Assembly (NCBI GenBank): GCA_022707665.1
Contig: JAKJAE010000085.1
Coordinates: forward strand, 1 to 9,400
Direction of reading: 5' to 3'
DNA length: 9,400 bases
Source: Chloroflexota bacterium
Lineage (GTDB): Bacteria; Chloroflexota; Anaerolineae; B4-G1; SLSP01
In this document: positions 1 to 6,522 of the stretch, in pieces
How the letters are laid out: the number at the start of each line of letters is the position of its first letter
Position numbering within the stretch: the first letter of the stretch is position 1
The notes under the pieces: model-generated
Told to the model about the DNA's origin: nothing
Database searches by the model: none
What the model saw: only the letters and a program-made list of their open reading frames with translations
Program-made: the position numbers and the translations under genes

Positions 1-309
1 GCCTAAGATGATCTCCTCGCCCGCCGGGGCATGTTTGACCACCAGCACGCCCGTTATTTCGGCCTTCGGGTCATACTGGGCGGCGCTGGCCATGATGCGC
101 CGGTAGGCATCCCGCACCTCGTCCTCGGTCTTGAGGCCGACCGCGACGCCGCCGGCATCCGATTTATGCAGGATCTGGGGCGAGACGATCTTGAGGACCA
201 CCGGCAGGCCGATCTCGCGCGCCGCGGCCGCGGCCTCTTCCTCGCTGGTGCTCAAGCGCGTCGGCAGGACCGGGAAGGAGTAGCAGGCCAGCAGCTCGTT
301 GCCTTCGAG
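1..309 (-). other. ATP-grasp domain fragment of an ADP-forming acyl-CoA synthetase (acetyltransferase/ACD type), fused behind the helicase
   Basis: From about residue 575 of the minus-strand frame the protein reads ELLACYSFPVLPT, then PVVLKIVSPQILHKSDAGGV at 608-627, then EITGVLVV and APAGEEIILG up to the window edge. This is the beginning of the ATP-grasp_5-type domain of NDP-forming acyl-CoA synthetases, which make acyl phosphate and acyl-CoA with ADP or ATP, and of related protein acetyltransferases. Lys612 and the HKSD at 620-623 fit the nucleotide-binding face. No start codon, ribosome site or stop separates it from the helicase. The exact join is ambiguous within about 300-318 because LGELEG could belong to either parent. 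The preceding CoA-binding and CoA-ligase domains that usually come with this domain are absent. What follows lies outside the window. This may be the edge of an assembly misjoin rather than a real fusion. Confidence 0.75.
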
Positions 310-2025
310 CTCGCCCAGCGTGGTCTTGCCGTCGCTAAGATAGGCACCAAACGCGCCCGTGTCCGGGATCGTGCCGCCGTTGGACAATGCTGCCAGACGC
401 GAGCCAGGCAGCGCCGCCAACTTGCCGTTCACACGATCCCAGCTCAGCCGCGGTCGCAGCTCCCGATAGGACTGGCTCGGATACCTGCCGGCAAGCATCT
501 CCAGCGTCGCCTGATAGGCACGCCACGTGAGATCGGTATACGGGTAAGCGCACCGAACCTGGTCATAGAGCGCCTGAACATCCTGAGTCTCCACAGCGAC
601 CATCGCCACAATCTGCTGGGCCAGCACGTCCAACGGGTGACGCGGGGTATGAGTTGGCTCCACCTCGCCGCGCAGCATCCCACCCGCCACCGCCGCGGCC
701 TCGACAAAATCCTCACGGTGTGTGGGGAAGATCCGGCCCTTGCTCGTCTGCCCTACGAGGTGACCCGACCGTCCCACCCGCTGCAGCCCTTGCGCCACCG
801 ACTTGGGCGACTGAAGCTGCACAATCAGGTCGACGGAGCCGATGTCGATCCCGAGTTCGAGAGACGAGGTACCCACAAGCACCGGAAGCTCGCCGGCTTT
901 GAGCTGGCGCTCCATTTCGAGCCGGGCCTCTTTCGCGACGCTGCCATGGTGCACCGGAACGGGCACCACACCTGGCGTCGAAGCCGCCAGCCCCCTCCCC
1001 GTCGCCATCAGGCCAATGCCCTTGACAACGCCGCCGTCGATCAAGCCCGTGGCCCGGCCCTCCGCCTCAGCCGCCATCTGCTCGTTCAGTCGGTCAGCAG
1101 TCTGCTCGGCAAGGCGACGGTTGTTGGTAAAGACAAGCGTCGTCTTGTGTTGGCGGACAAGATCGAGGACACGCGCAACCACCATCGGCCAGACCGAGCT
1201 CCCGGGCAAGCTCTTGAAGTCCTCAATGGGGGTAACGACCTTGAGGTCCAGCTCTTTGTGATAGCCCGCGTCCACGATCGTCACAGAACGTGGCGCCAAC
1301 ACGCGATCTTCCCCTTCGCCCACCCAGGCACTTCCGCCAAGGAACCGGGCCACTTCTTCGAGGGGTTGGATCGTAGCCGACAGGCCAAGGCGCTGAACCG
1401 GCTGGTCAGCCAGGCTTGCCAGACGCTCCAGGCTCAGAGCAAGATGCACACCGCGCTTGTTGCCCGCCAACGTGTGAATCTCATCCACGATCACCGTGTG
1501 TACCGTGCGGAACATCTCACGCGCCTTGGGGCTGGTCAACAACAGGTATAGAGACTCGGGGGTGGTGATCAGGATGTGCGGTGGCTCTTTGAGCATAGCG
1601 CGGCGCTCGCGCTGCGGCGTATCTCCCGACCTCACGGCAACGCGGATGGGCGGGAGGTCCAGCCCGAGCTCGATAGCCATATTTCGGATGCCGGCAAGGG
1701 GTCTCCGCAGGTTGCGGTGCACATCGTTGTTGAGCGCCTTCAGCGGCGAAACGTAGACGAGGCGCACGCCTGGCTCGTCATCAGGCGCCTGCTCATCCGC
1801 CAGTGTCCGGAAAAGCTGGTCAATACCCCACAGGAACGCCGCTAGCGTCTTCCCGGATCCGGTCGGCGCCAGGATCAGCGTATGCTCTCCACGCTGGATA
1901 GGAGGCCATCCCTGCAACTGAGGGGGAGTCGGGGCACCGAAGGTCTCCTCGAACCAGGCCCGCGTCGGTGCCAGGAATGCAGACAGACCCTCTGGTTGCC
2001 GTTCTGACTGTGTATCCGCGTCCAT
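1..2025 (-). CDS. lhr: Lhr-like ATP-dependent helicase N-terminal part, joined in frame to an ATP-grasp fragment (partial at left edge)
   Basis: One uninterrupted reading frame of 675 codons, still open at base 1. Residues 1-572 read as an Lhr-type superfamily 2 helicase, a family of ATP-dependent 3'-5' nucleic-acid translocases linked to DNA repair. Visible motifs: Walker A APTGSGKT at 53-60, YVSPLKAL at 91-98, TPESL at 155-159, the DEIH Walker B at 181-184, SAT at 216-218, VHHGS at 358-362, GTSSLELGID at 385-394 and the arginine-finger motif QRVGRSGH at 415-422. The Lhr-typical stretch PDTGAFGAYLSDGKTTLGEL (554-573) ends the similarity. Family members normally continue for several hundred more residues, but here the protein turns into a different family (see next entry). 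Start chosen at the ATG at 2023-2025 because GAGAGG (2035-2040) lies 9 bases upstream. An in-frame ATG at 2047-2049 lacks such a site. The helicase assignment is firm; a functional product is doubtful. Confidence 0.85.
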   Translation of the reverse strand, partial: MDADTQSERQPEGLSAFLAPTRAWFEETFGAPTPPQLQGWPPIQRGEHTLILAPTGSGKTLAAFLWGIDQLFRTLADEQAPDDEPGVRLVYVSPLKALNNDVHRNLRRPLAGIRNMAIELGLDLPPIRVAVRSGDTPQRERRAMLKEPPHILITTPESLYLLLTSPKAREMFRTVHTVIVDEIHTLAGNKRGVHLALSLERLASLADQPVQRLGLSATIQPLEEVARFLGGSAWVGEGEDRVLAPRSVTIVDAGYHKELDLKVVTPIEDFKSLPGSSVWPMVVARVLDLVRQHKTTLVFTNNRRLAEQTADRLNEQMAAEAEGRATGLIDGGVVKGIGLMATGRGLAASTPGVVPVPVHHGSVAKEARLEMERQLKAGELPVLVGTSSLELGIDIGSVDLIVQLQSPKSVAQGLQRVGRSGHLVGQTSKGRIFPTHREDFVEAAAVAGGMLRGEVEPTHTPRHPLDVLAQQIVAMVAVETQDVQALYDQVRCAYPYTDLTWRAYQATLEMLAGRYPSQSYRELRPRLSWDRVNGKLAALPGSRLAALSNGGTIPDTGAFGAYLSDGKTTLGELEGNELLACYSFPVLPTRLSTSEEEAAAAAREIGLPVVLKIVSPQILHKSDAGGVAVGLKTEDEVRDAYRRIMASAAQYDPKAEITGVLVVKHAPAGEEIILG

Positions 2026-2058
2026 CGCTCTGTACCTCTCACAGCTCATTCTGCCACA

Positions 2059-2064
2059 AGTATA
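2059..2064 (-). promoter_or_regulatory. Possible -10 box for the helicase gene
   Basis: Read on the minus strand this is TATACT, five of six matches to TATAAT. It would give a transcript starting near 2052 with a short leader before the GAGAGG ribosome site. The -35 position (GTGGTA, 17 bases upstream) is a poor match, so the call is weak. Confidence 0.3.
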
Positions 2065-2091
2065 CGAAAGATAGTGTCATATACCACGGTT

Positions 2092-2224
2092 GCACTAATC
2101 GGGTTTTGCGGTAGGCTATAGGATAGTGCCTCACGCGAGAGCGTGTGGCCGAAATGCCTGCAACACACGCTCTGCCGGGGCGTTCCCCCGTCGGGCGCGA
2201 CCGCAACACCATTGTGGAAGGGGA
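2092..2224 (+). promoter_or_regulatory. Structured metK leader: candidate cis-acting RNA switch
   Basis: Several helices can be drawn directly. GCACTA (2092-2097) pairs with TAGTGC (2124-2129). Hairpin A is GCC-T-CACGC (2128-2136), a GNRA-type GAGA loop (2137-2140) and GCGTG-T-GGC (2141-2149). Hairpin B pairs AGAGCGTGT (2138-2146) with ACACGCTCT (2165-2173), nine perfect base pairs, enclosing GGC/GCC (2147-2149 and 2156-2158) and TGCAAC. A and B share 2138-2146 and so exclude each other. A third hairpin pairs CGGGG (2176-2180) with CCCCG (2186-2190); its C-run could instead pair with the metK ribosome site GGAAGGGGA at 2216-2224. metK is a classic target of S-adenosylmethionine-sensing RNAs, so such a role is a reasonable inference. 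I do not see the SAM-I consensus and cannot assign a class. No convincing promoter is visible upstream (TTGCAC at 2090-2095 and TAGGCT at 2112-2117 are weak). Confidence 0.45.
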
Positions 2225-2231
2225 TGAACGT

Positions 2232-3449
2232 ATGACACTGTCGTTTGTACGAGACCCGCAGTACTTCATGACTTCGGAGTCCGTGACGGAAGGACATCCT
2301 GACAAGATGTGCGACCAGATTTCGGACGCCGTGCTGGACGCTATTCTGGCAGATGATCCGGATGCGCGCGTCGCGTGCGACTGCGTGGTCACAACCGGCT
2401 TGGTGTTGGTCACCGGCGAAATCACCACCTCTGCGTACGTCGAAATAGCCGACATCGCCCGCAGAACAATCGTCGATATCGGCTACAACCGGGCTAAATA
2501 CGGTTTCGACGGCGAGACCTGCGGCGTGCTTGTCTCGATCAAAGAACAGAGTGCGGACATTGCCTTGGGCGTCGACGAGGCCCTCGAGCACAAGAAGGGC
2601 CAGATGACTGAGGATGACCGGATCGAGGCCATCGGAGCTGGCGATCAGGGAATGATGTATGGGTTCGCCTGCACTGAGACCCCCGAGTACATGCCACTCT
2701 CGATCTCGCTGGCGCACAAGCTGACCCGACGGTTGTCCGAGGTACGCAAGAATGGCACCCTGCCCTACCTGCGTCCCGATGGCAAGAGCCAGGTCACGAT
2801 TGAGTACGCCTTTGGCAAGCCCAAGCGCGTTGACACTGTGGTGATCTCCACCCAACACCACCCTGACATCACCCATGACCAGATCGAGGCCGACATCATC
2901 GAGCACGTCGTGAAGCCCGTGATCCCGGTTGAGTTCATGGACGCGGACACGACATTCTTGATCAACCCCACCGGACGTTTCGTCACCGGCGGCCCTGCCG
3001 GTGACGCAGGCCTGACCGGCCGCAAGATCATTGTCGACACCTATGGTGGCGTGGCGCACCATGGCGGCGGCGCGTTCTCCGGCAAGGATCCGACCAAGGT
3101 TGACCGCTCCGCGACCTACATGATGCGCTACATCGCCAAGAACCTGGTTGCCGCAGGTGTCGCAGACCGGCTTGAGATCCAGGTGAGCTACGCCATCGGC
3201 GTGGCGCGCCCCACGAGCGTGGCCGTTGAGACGTTCGGTACCGGTGTAATTCCCGATGAGGCCATTGTCGAGCTCATCCGGACGAACTTTGATATGCGCC
3301 CGGGTGCCATCATCCGCGACCTGGATCTGCGCCGGCCTATCTTCCAACAGACCGCAGCCTACGGACACTTCGGTCGCAACGATCTGGACCTGCCCTGGGA
3401 GCGCCTCGACAAGGTCGAGGCCATCAAACAGCAAGCAGGGCTGGCCTAG
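2232..3449 (+). CDS. metK: S-adenosylmethionine synthetase (methionine adenosyltransferase)
   Basis: Cytosolic enzyme making S-adenosylmethionine from ATP and methionine, releasing phosphate and pyrophosphate. The 405-residue product has the normal family length, with three similar alpha/beta domains. Diagnostic motifs are all present: [12 protein letters not shown] at 14-25 (ATP/methionine site), signature 1 GAGDQG at 135-140, and the glycine-rich signature 2 GGGAFSGKD at 278-286, followed by [16 protein letters not shown]. The start at 2232 is chosen because GGAAGGGGA (2216-2224) sits 7 bases upstream and because family members begin close to the [14 protein letters not shown] motif. The frame stays open upstream to a GTG at 2145, but that stretch is the structured leader and encodes nothing family-like. 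Divergent from the helicase gene; a strong stem-loop follows the TAG stop. The leader suggests control at the RNA level. Confidence 0.97.
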   Translation: MTLSFVRDPQYFMTSESVTEGHPDKMCDQISDAVLDAILADDPDARVACDCVVTTGLVLVTGEITTSAYVEIADIARRTIVDIGYNRAKYGFDGETCGVLVSIKEQSADIALGVDEALEHKKGQMTEDDRIEAIGAGDQGMMYGFACTETPEYMPLSISLAHKLTRRLSEVRKNGTLPYLRPDGKSQVTIEYAFGKPKRVDTVVISTQHHPDITHDQIEADIIEHVVKPVIPVEFMDADTTFLINPTGRFVTGGPAGDAGLTGRKIIVDTYGGVAHHGGGAFSGKDPTKVDRSATYMMRYIAKNLVAAGVADRLEIQVSYAIGVARPTSVAVETFGTGVIPDEAIVELIRTNFDMRPGAIIRDLDLRRPIFQQTAAYGHFGRNDLDLPWERLDKVEAIKQQAGLA

Positions 3450-3505
3450 CGCCTCGTCCCTTAACGAGCGGCGGACCCGGCCCCTTCTTTCTCGACCAGA
3501 GCAAT

Positions 3506-3545
3506 CGAAGCTCCCTCCCGTGTCCGCAGCGACGGGGGAGCTTCG
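3506..3545 (+). terminator. Strong stem-loop after metK, possible terminator or attenuator
   Basis: CGAAGCTCCCTCCCGT (3506-3521) pairs with ACGGGGGAGCTTCG (3532-3545) apart from a two-base bulge, around a 10-base loop. It lies 56 bases past the metK stop. No T-tract follows on either strand, so it is not a textbook intrinsic terminator. Its right arm contains GGGGGAG (3534-3540), a good ribosome-binding sequence for the ATG at 3547, so the stem could also control translation of the next transcript unit. Confidence 0.5.
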
Positions 3546-3546
3546 T

Positions 3547-3561
3547 ATGCCAGTACGATGA
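3547..3561 (+). CDS. Four-codon mini-ORF (MPVR) overlapping the hydrolase start, possible leader peptide
   Basis: ATG CCA GTA CGA TGA. The ATG is 6 bases after GGGGGAG (3534-3540), a better placed ribosome site than any in front of the hydrolase ATG at 3558. The TGA overlaps that ATG as ATGA, the usual arrangement for translational coupling. It could be an entry point that delivers ribosomes to the hydrolase start. It is equally possible that the overlap is accidental and that initiation simply occurs at 3558. Confidence 0.25.
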   Translation: MPVR

Positions 3562-4901
3562 ACACGATACAGCAATCTCGCGCAGCTTCTTGTCCTATCG
3601 TTCGGAAGCCTACGACGACACCTGGCAGGTGCGATCGCGTGGCACGCCTGGCTCTGCACCTCGGACTGACATCGGCTGTCCTCACAACGTGGCTCCACGT
3701 CAAGCCGAGGACGCGCGGACTGGCGTCGAACCTGCTCGGTTACGCGCTCAAGATCGTGTCAGGGGCGACGGCTCCCATCCTGGTCGCCACAGGACTTGCC
3801 AGCGCACTGCTGACGGACCGTAGGCGATTCCTCCGCAGCCTTCCAGGCTGGATCGGTACGTTGTTAGGACTGAGATTCATCTGGCAAGTCTGCTCGCACG
3901 CCGATCCCACCGCACTGCCCGACCAAACCCGCAGCCCCGATTCCAGCAAGTGCACAGGGGCGCTCAAGAGCGCCGAACTGTCTCCGCATGCACATCGCGG
4001 TGCGCGCATGACCCGCAACCTGACCTTTGCCACCGTCCCCGGCTCTGATCAACGCAGCCCCAGCCGGTCGCTTCTCTGCGACCTCTGGGAGCCTGCGCCA
4101 GGCGTCGCGAGGACGGGGCTGGGCATCATCTACCTCCATGGCGGCGCGTGGCAATCCTTTGATAAGGACGTCATGACACGCCGCTTCTTCCGCCATCTGG
4201 CAGCTCAGGGACACGTCGTGATGGACGTCGCCTACCGGATGGTACGAGAAACGGACATGCACGGCATGCTGGGCGATGTCAAGCGTGCTGTCGCTTGGCT
4301 CAAGAGACATAGCGCCACGCTCGGCGTGGACCCAAACCGCGTCGTCCTCGCGGGCGGGTCAGCGGGTGGACACCTCGCTCTGATGGCAGGCTACACTCCC
4401 AACTCGCCCAAGTTCGATCCTGCGGACACGCACGATAGCGATACGTCGGTCTGCGCCGTCATCGCCTTCTACCCGGTCGCCGACCTCCGTACGCTCTCCG
4501 ATCACTGGTCGGAGCAGGCGATGCATCCCCTGGCAACAGCCTTGGGCAGAGTCTTGGGCTTTTTCCCGCCAGAGGGCTACCTCCCCTGGACGCGGCTAGC
4601 CGAAGGCCTGTTCGGCGGCCCACTGGATCGCGTGTCCGATGCTCTGCTCACCTATTCGCCTGTCGCGCACGTAGGCCCCCATTGCCCGCCCACGCTCATC
4701 CTCCAGGGACTGCATGACCACGTCATCCCGGTCGAGGATGTCTTCGCCCTTCATGATGCGCTGGTCACGGCAGGGAACACTGCGACGCTGGTATCGCTCC
4801 CTATGGTCGAGCACGCGTTCGACATGCTGCCGCTGCGCATCTCCCCTCCGGCTCGGGTTGCGTACCGCGCCATCGACCGCTTCCTCGCCCAACTGTCCTG
4901 A
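3558..4901 (+). CDS. Membrane-anchored alpha/beta hydrolase (HSL/BD-FAE-like esterase)
   Basis: A 447-residue protein in two parts. Residues ~31-48, ~55-85 and ~93-112 are hydrophobic and probably form two to four membrane or membrane-associated helices. Residues ~113-155 are a polar linker. From ~156 an alpha/beta hydrolase of the hormone-sensitive-lipase/carboxylesterase type begins, with the oxyanion-hole motif HGGAW at 194-198, the nucleophile elbow GGSAGG at 266-271 (Ser268), the likely acid Asp387 in GLHDHVIPVED, and His419 in VEHAFD. All three triad residues are therefore present and an active serine esterase or lipase is expected; the substrate cannot be told. The start has no good ribosome site of its own, but overlaps the mini-ORF at 3547-3561, which does. 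A later start would remove the membrane part. It lies between metK and the catabolic genes and shows no clear functional link to either. Confidence 0.85.
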   Translation: MNTIQQSRAASCPIVRKPTTTPGRCDRVARLALHLGLTSAVLTTWLHVKPRTRGLASNLLGYALKIVSGATAPILVATGLASALLTDRRRFLRSLPGWIGTLLGLRFIWQVCSHADPTALPDQTRSPDSSKCTGALKSAELSPHAHRGARMTRNLTFATVPGSDQRSPSRSLLCDLWEPAPGVARTGLGIIYLHGGAWQSFDKDVMTRRFFRHLAAQGHVVMDVAYRMVRETDMHGMLGDVKRAVAWLKRHSATLGVDPNRVVLAGGSAGGHLALMAGYTPNSPKFDPADTHDSDTSVCAVIAFYPVADLRTLSDHWSEQAMHPLATALGRVLGFFPPEGYLPWTRLAEGLFGGPLDRVSDALLTYSPVAHVGPHCPPTLILQGLHDHVIPVEDVFALHDALVTAGNTATLVSLPMVEHAFDMLPLRISPPARVAYRAIDRFLAQLS

Positions 4902-4913
4902 GAGGTTTTCTAT

Positions 4914-4931
4914 CAGGGCGCTTTCGCTCTG
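4914..4931 (+). terminator. Short hairpin after the hydrolase gene, possible terminator
   Basis: CAGGGCG (4914-4920), loop CTTT, CGCTCTG (4925-4931): seven pairs with one G-U wobble, starting 12 bases after the hydrolase stop. No T-tract follows, and its right half overlaps the presumed -35 region of the next promoter, so the assignment is tentative. Confidence 0.3.
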
Positions 4932-4950
4932 CCGACGACGCCCTTATAAT
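4922..4950 (+). promoter_or_regulatory. Sigma-70-type promoter for the aldolase gene
   Basis: A perfect TATAAT at 4945-4950 stands out in this GC-rich region. TTTCGC lies 17 bases upstream at 4922-4927 (TTCGCT if the spacer is 16). The -35 is a poor match to TTGACA, but the promoter of the downstream reductase gene has a closely similar TTCGCA. Transcription would begin near 4957, giving a leader of about 160 bases. Confidence 0.55.
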
Positions 4951-4956
4951 GGTGGT

Positions 4957-5116
4957 GCATCGGCTGCCTGATGCGTCTCGCCGATGCCGTGCGCAACAGC
5001 GCCCAGCCTATACACGAACCGCTCCAGGCAACTCTGGGGCAGGAGTTGACTCTGGTCATCCGCCCGCCTGTCAGGCAGGGTGACCAGCTCATATCGCGAC
5101 CTCTGTGAGGTGCTCC
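4957..5116 (+). promoter_or_regulatory. Long structured leader of the aldolase gene
   Basis: The gap of about 215 bases between hydrolase and aldolase contains no gene that I can support. The presumed transcript carries three hairpins. GCATCGGC (4957-4964) pairs with GCCGATGC (4980-4987) at the predicted 5' end. CTGGTCA (5052-5058) pairs with TGACCAG (5081-5087) around the 11-base palindrome GCCTGTCAGGC (5066-5076). ACCTC (5099-5103) pairs with GAGGT (5107-5111) over a three-base loop. The last one buries GAGG, the ribosome site of the aldolase, so the leader could control translation. The palindrome could alternatively be a repressor operator. Nothing identifies a ligand or regulator. Confidence 0.4.
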
Positions 5117-6400
5117 ATGAGATTTGACCTATTGCCACCAAGAGAACAGATCGTCACGATCATGCAGCGGATCTACGGCTACAGCATGACGACGACGTCC
5201 GGTGGAAACCTTTCGATGCTGGATGCGGAAGGCGATATGTATATCACACCGGCTGGTATCGATAAGGGATCCCTGACACCGAGCGACATCATCCGCGTCA
5301 GGCCTGACGGCACAATCATTGGGCCTCACAAGCCCTCATCCGAGTACCCCTTCCACCGTGCCATCTATGCGCGCCGCCCCGACTTCCGCGCCATTGTCCA
5401 CGCCCATCCACCTGCGCTCGTCTCCTTTAGCATCGTGCGCAAGATCCCCAACACCAAGATCATCCCCCAGGCCCACTACGTCTGTGGATCGGTCGGCTAT
5501 GCGCCCTACGCGCTCCCGGGGAGTCAGGAACTCGGCGACGTGATCGCGGCGACCTTTGCCGAGGGTGTGGACGTCGTGTTGCTGGAAAACCACGGGATCG
5601 TCGCCGGGGCCGAAGGGCTGCTCGGGGCGTTTCAACGCTTCGAGACGCTGGACTTCTGTGCACGGACGCTGATTCGAGCCCGCACCGTGGGCGAGGTACG
5701 TTCTCTCACCGACGAAGACATTGCTCTCTCCCGTGAGCGTGGGGAAAAGCTGCCCAAATTCACGCCGAAGTCCCATACCACAGCCGAACTCACACTCCGC
5801 AGAAAGATCGTGGATATCGTCCATCGCGCTTACGATCAGCGACTGATGACCAGCACCGAGGGCACAGTCTCGGCGCGAGTCGACGCCGACAGCTTCCTCA
5901 TCACACCGTTTGGGGTCGACCGCAAGTACCTGGATATAGACGACATCGTGCTCGTCTCCAGAGGACGGCGCGAGCGGCGCAAGGAACCCAGCCGTGCTGT
6001 CCGCTTCCATCTCTCTATCTACCGCGATCATCCCGAGATTGGGGCAGTCATCACGGCGCAGTGCCCAAGCGCCACGGCCTACAGCATCACCGGGCGGAAG
6101 CTTGACACGCGTACGATCCCCGAGAGCTACATTGTGCTTCGTGATATTCCCCTGATCCCATATGGTGAGCAATTCGGCGATGGCGCCGCCCTTTCGGCGC
6201 GGCTCTCCGAACGCGTCCCGGTAGTGCTGCTACAGAACGATGCCGTCCTCACGACGGGCAGGGATCTCGCTCAGGCGTTTGACCGGCTCGAGGTAGCGGA
6301 GTTCAGCGCCACAGCCCTGATCGACACATCGCCCATCGGCGAAATGGTGCCTATCGGCGATGATGCGTTGGCCACGATCGAGGAGAAGTTCGGCCTTTGA
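5117..6400 (+). CDS. Tandem class II aldolase/adducin-domain protein with a degenerate second domain
   Basis: A 427-residue protein built of two class II aldolase (FucA/AraD-type) domains. Domain 1 (~1-205) is complete: SGGN at 28-31 (phosphate loop), SSEYPFH with the catalytic-type Glu76 at 74-80, zinc ligands His95 and His97 in HAHP, and His159 in ENHG. Domain 2 (~222-427) keeps the fold pattern (STEGTVSAR at 246-254, ITPFGVDRKYL) but has lost the active site: PSRAVRFH replaces PSSEYPFH, TAQCP replaces VHAHP, and LQNDA replaces LENHG. Domain 1 should cleave or epimerise a sugar phosphate or related keto acid using a divalent metal; domain 2 is probably structural or allosteric. Start chosen at the ATG at 5117, 6 bases after GAGG (5107-5110); an in-frame GTG at 5105 overlaps that site. 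First gene of the catabolic cluster, with its own promoter and leader. Confidence 0.9.
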   Translation: MRFDLLPPREQIVTIMQRIYGYSMTTTSGGNLSMLDAEGDMYITPAGIDKGSLTPSDIIRVRPDGTIIGPHKPSSEYPFHRAIYARRPDFRAIVHAHPPALVSFSIVRKIPNTKIIPQAHYVCGSVGYAPYALPGSQELGDVIAATFAEGVDVVLLENHGIVAGAEGLLGAFQRFETLDFCARTLIRARTVGEVRSLTDEDIALSRERGEKLPKFTPKSHTTAELTLRRKIVDIVHRAYDQRLMTSTEGTVSARVDADSFLITPFGVDRKYLDIDDIVLVSRGRRERRKEPSRAVRFHLSIYRDHPEIGAVITAQCPSATAYSITGRKLDTRTIPESYIVLRDIPLIPYGEQFGDGAALSARLSERVPVVLLQNDAVLTTGRDLAQAFDRLEVAEFSATALIDTSPIGEMVPIGDDALATIEEKFGL

Positions 6401-6458
6401 CCCGTCGGGGATTGGGGGTGGAGCCAACCCCTCCCAGGGGCGTGACCGGTCCGGCGCC

Positions 6459-6487
6459 TTCGCAATCAGAACACCCGCGGCTATAAT
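6459..6487 (+). promoter_or_regulatory. Sigma-70-type promoter for the reductase/dehydrogenase operon
   Basis: TTCGCA at 6459-6464 (four of six to TTGACA), a 17-base spacer and a perfect TATAAT at 6482-6487. Transcription would start near 6494, about 29 bases before the start codon. The GC-rich stretch between the aldolase stop and this promoter has small possible hairpins (for instance GGGGT at 6415-6419 with ACCCC at 6427-6431) but no T-tract, so read-through from the aldolase gene is also possible. Confidence 0.6.
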
Positions 6488-6522
6488 CGGAAACACAGTG
6501 AAACCTTGAGGAGGCACGTTGG

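Noticed and set aside
31..1551. Long plus-strand open frame of 506 codons opposite the helicase gene
   Set aside because: It is antisense to a frame with full helicase motifs; its translation is rich in Arg, His and Gln without domain patterns, as expected of a shadow in GC-rich DNA.
2092..2224. Assignment of the metK leader to the SAM-I (S-box) riboswitch class
   Set aside because: The characteristic S-box core and its kink-turn segment are not apparent; only a loose GGCC...GCC-TGCAAC likeness is present, so no class was claimed.
2145..2231. 29-residue N-terminal extension of MetK from a GTG
   Set aside because: It has no family similarity, lies in the structured leader, and the ATG at 2232 has a strong ribosome site with correct spacing.
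2046..3698. 550-codon minus-strand frame opposite metK
   Set aside because: metK on the plus strand is unmistakable. The opposite frame shows no recognisable motif and arises from the codon bias of metK.
5105..5116. GTG start for the aldolase four codons upstream of the ATG
   Set aside because: The GTG overlaps the GAGG ribosome site that serves the ATG at 5117, and no other ribosome site precedes it.
6411..6440. G-run/C-run hairpins after the aldolase stop as an intrinsic terminator
   Set aside because: The possible stems are only 4-5 bp, mutually overlapping, and no T-tract follows. They may be chance pairing of G and C runs.
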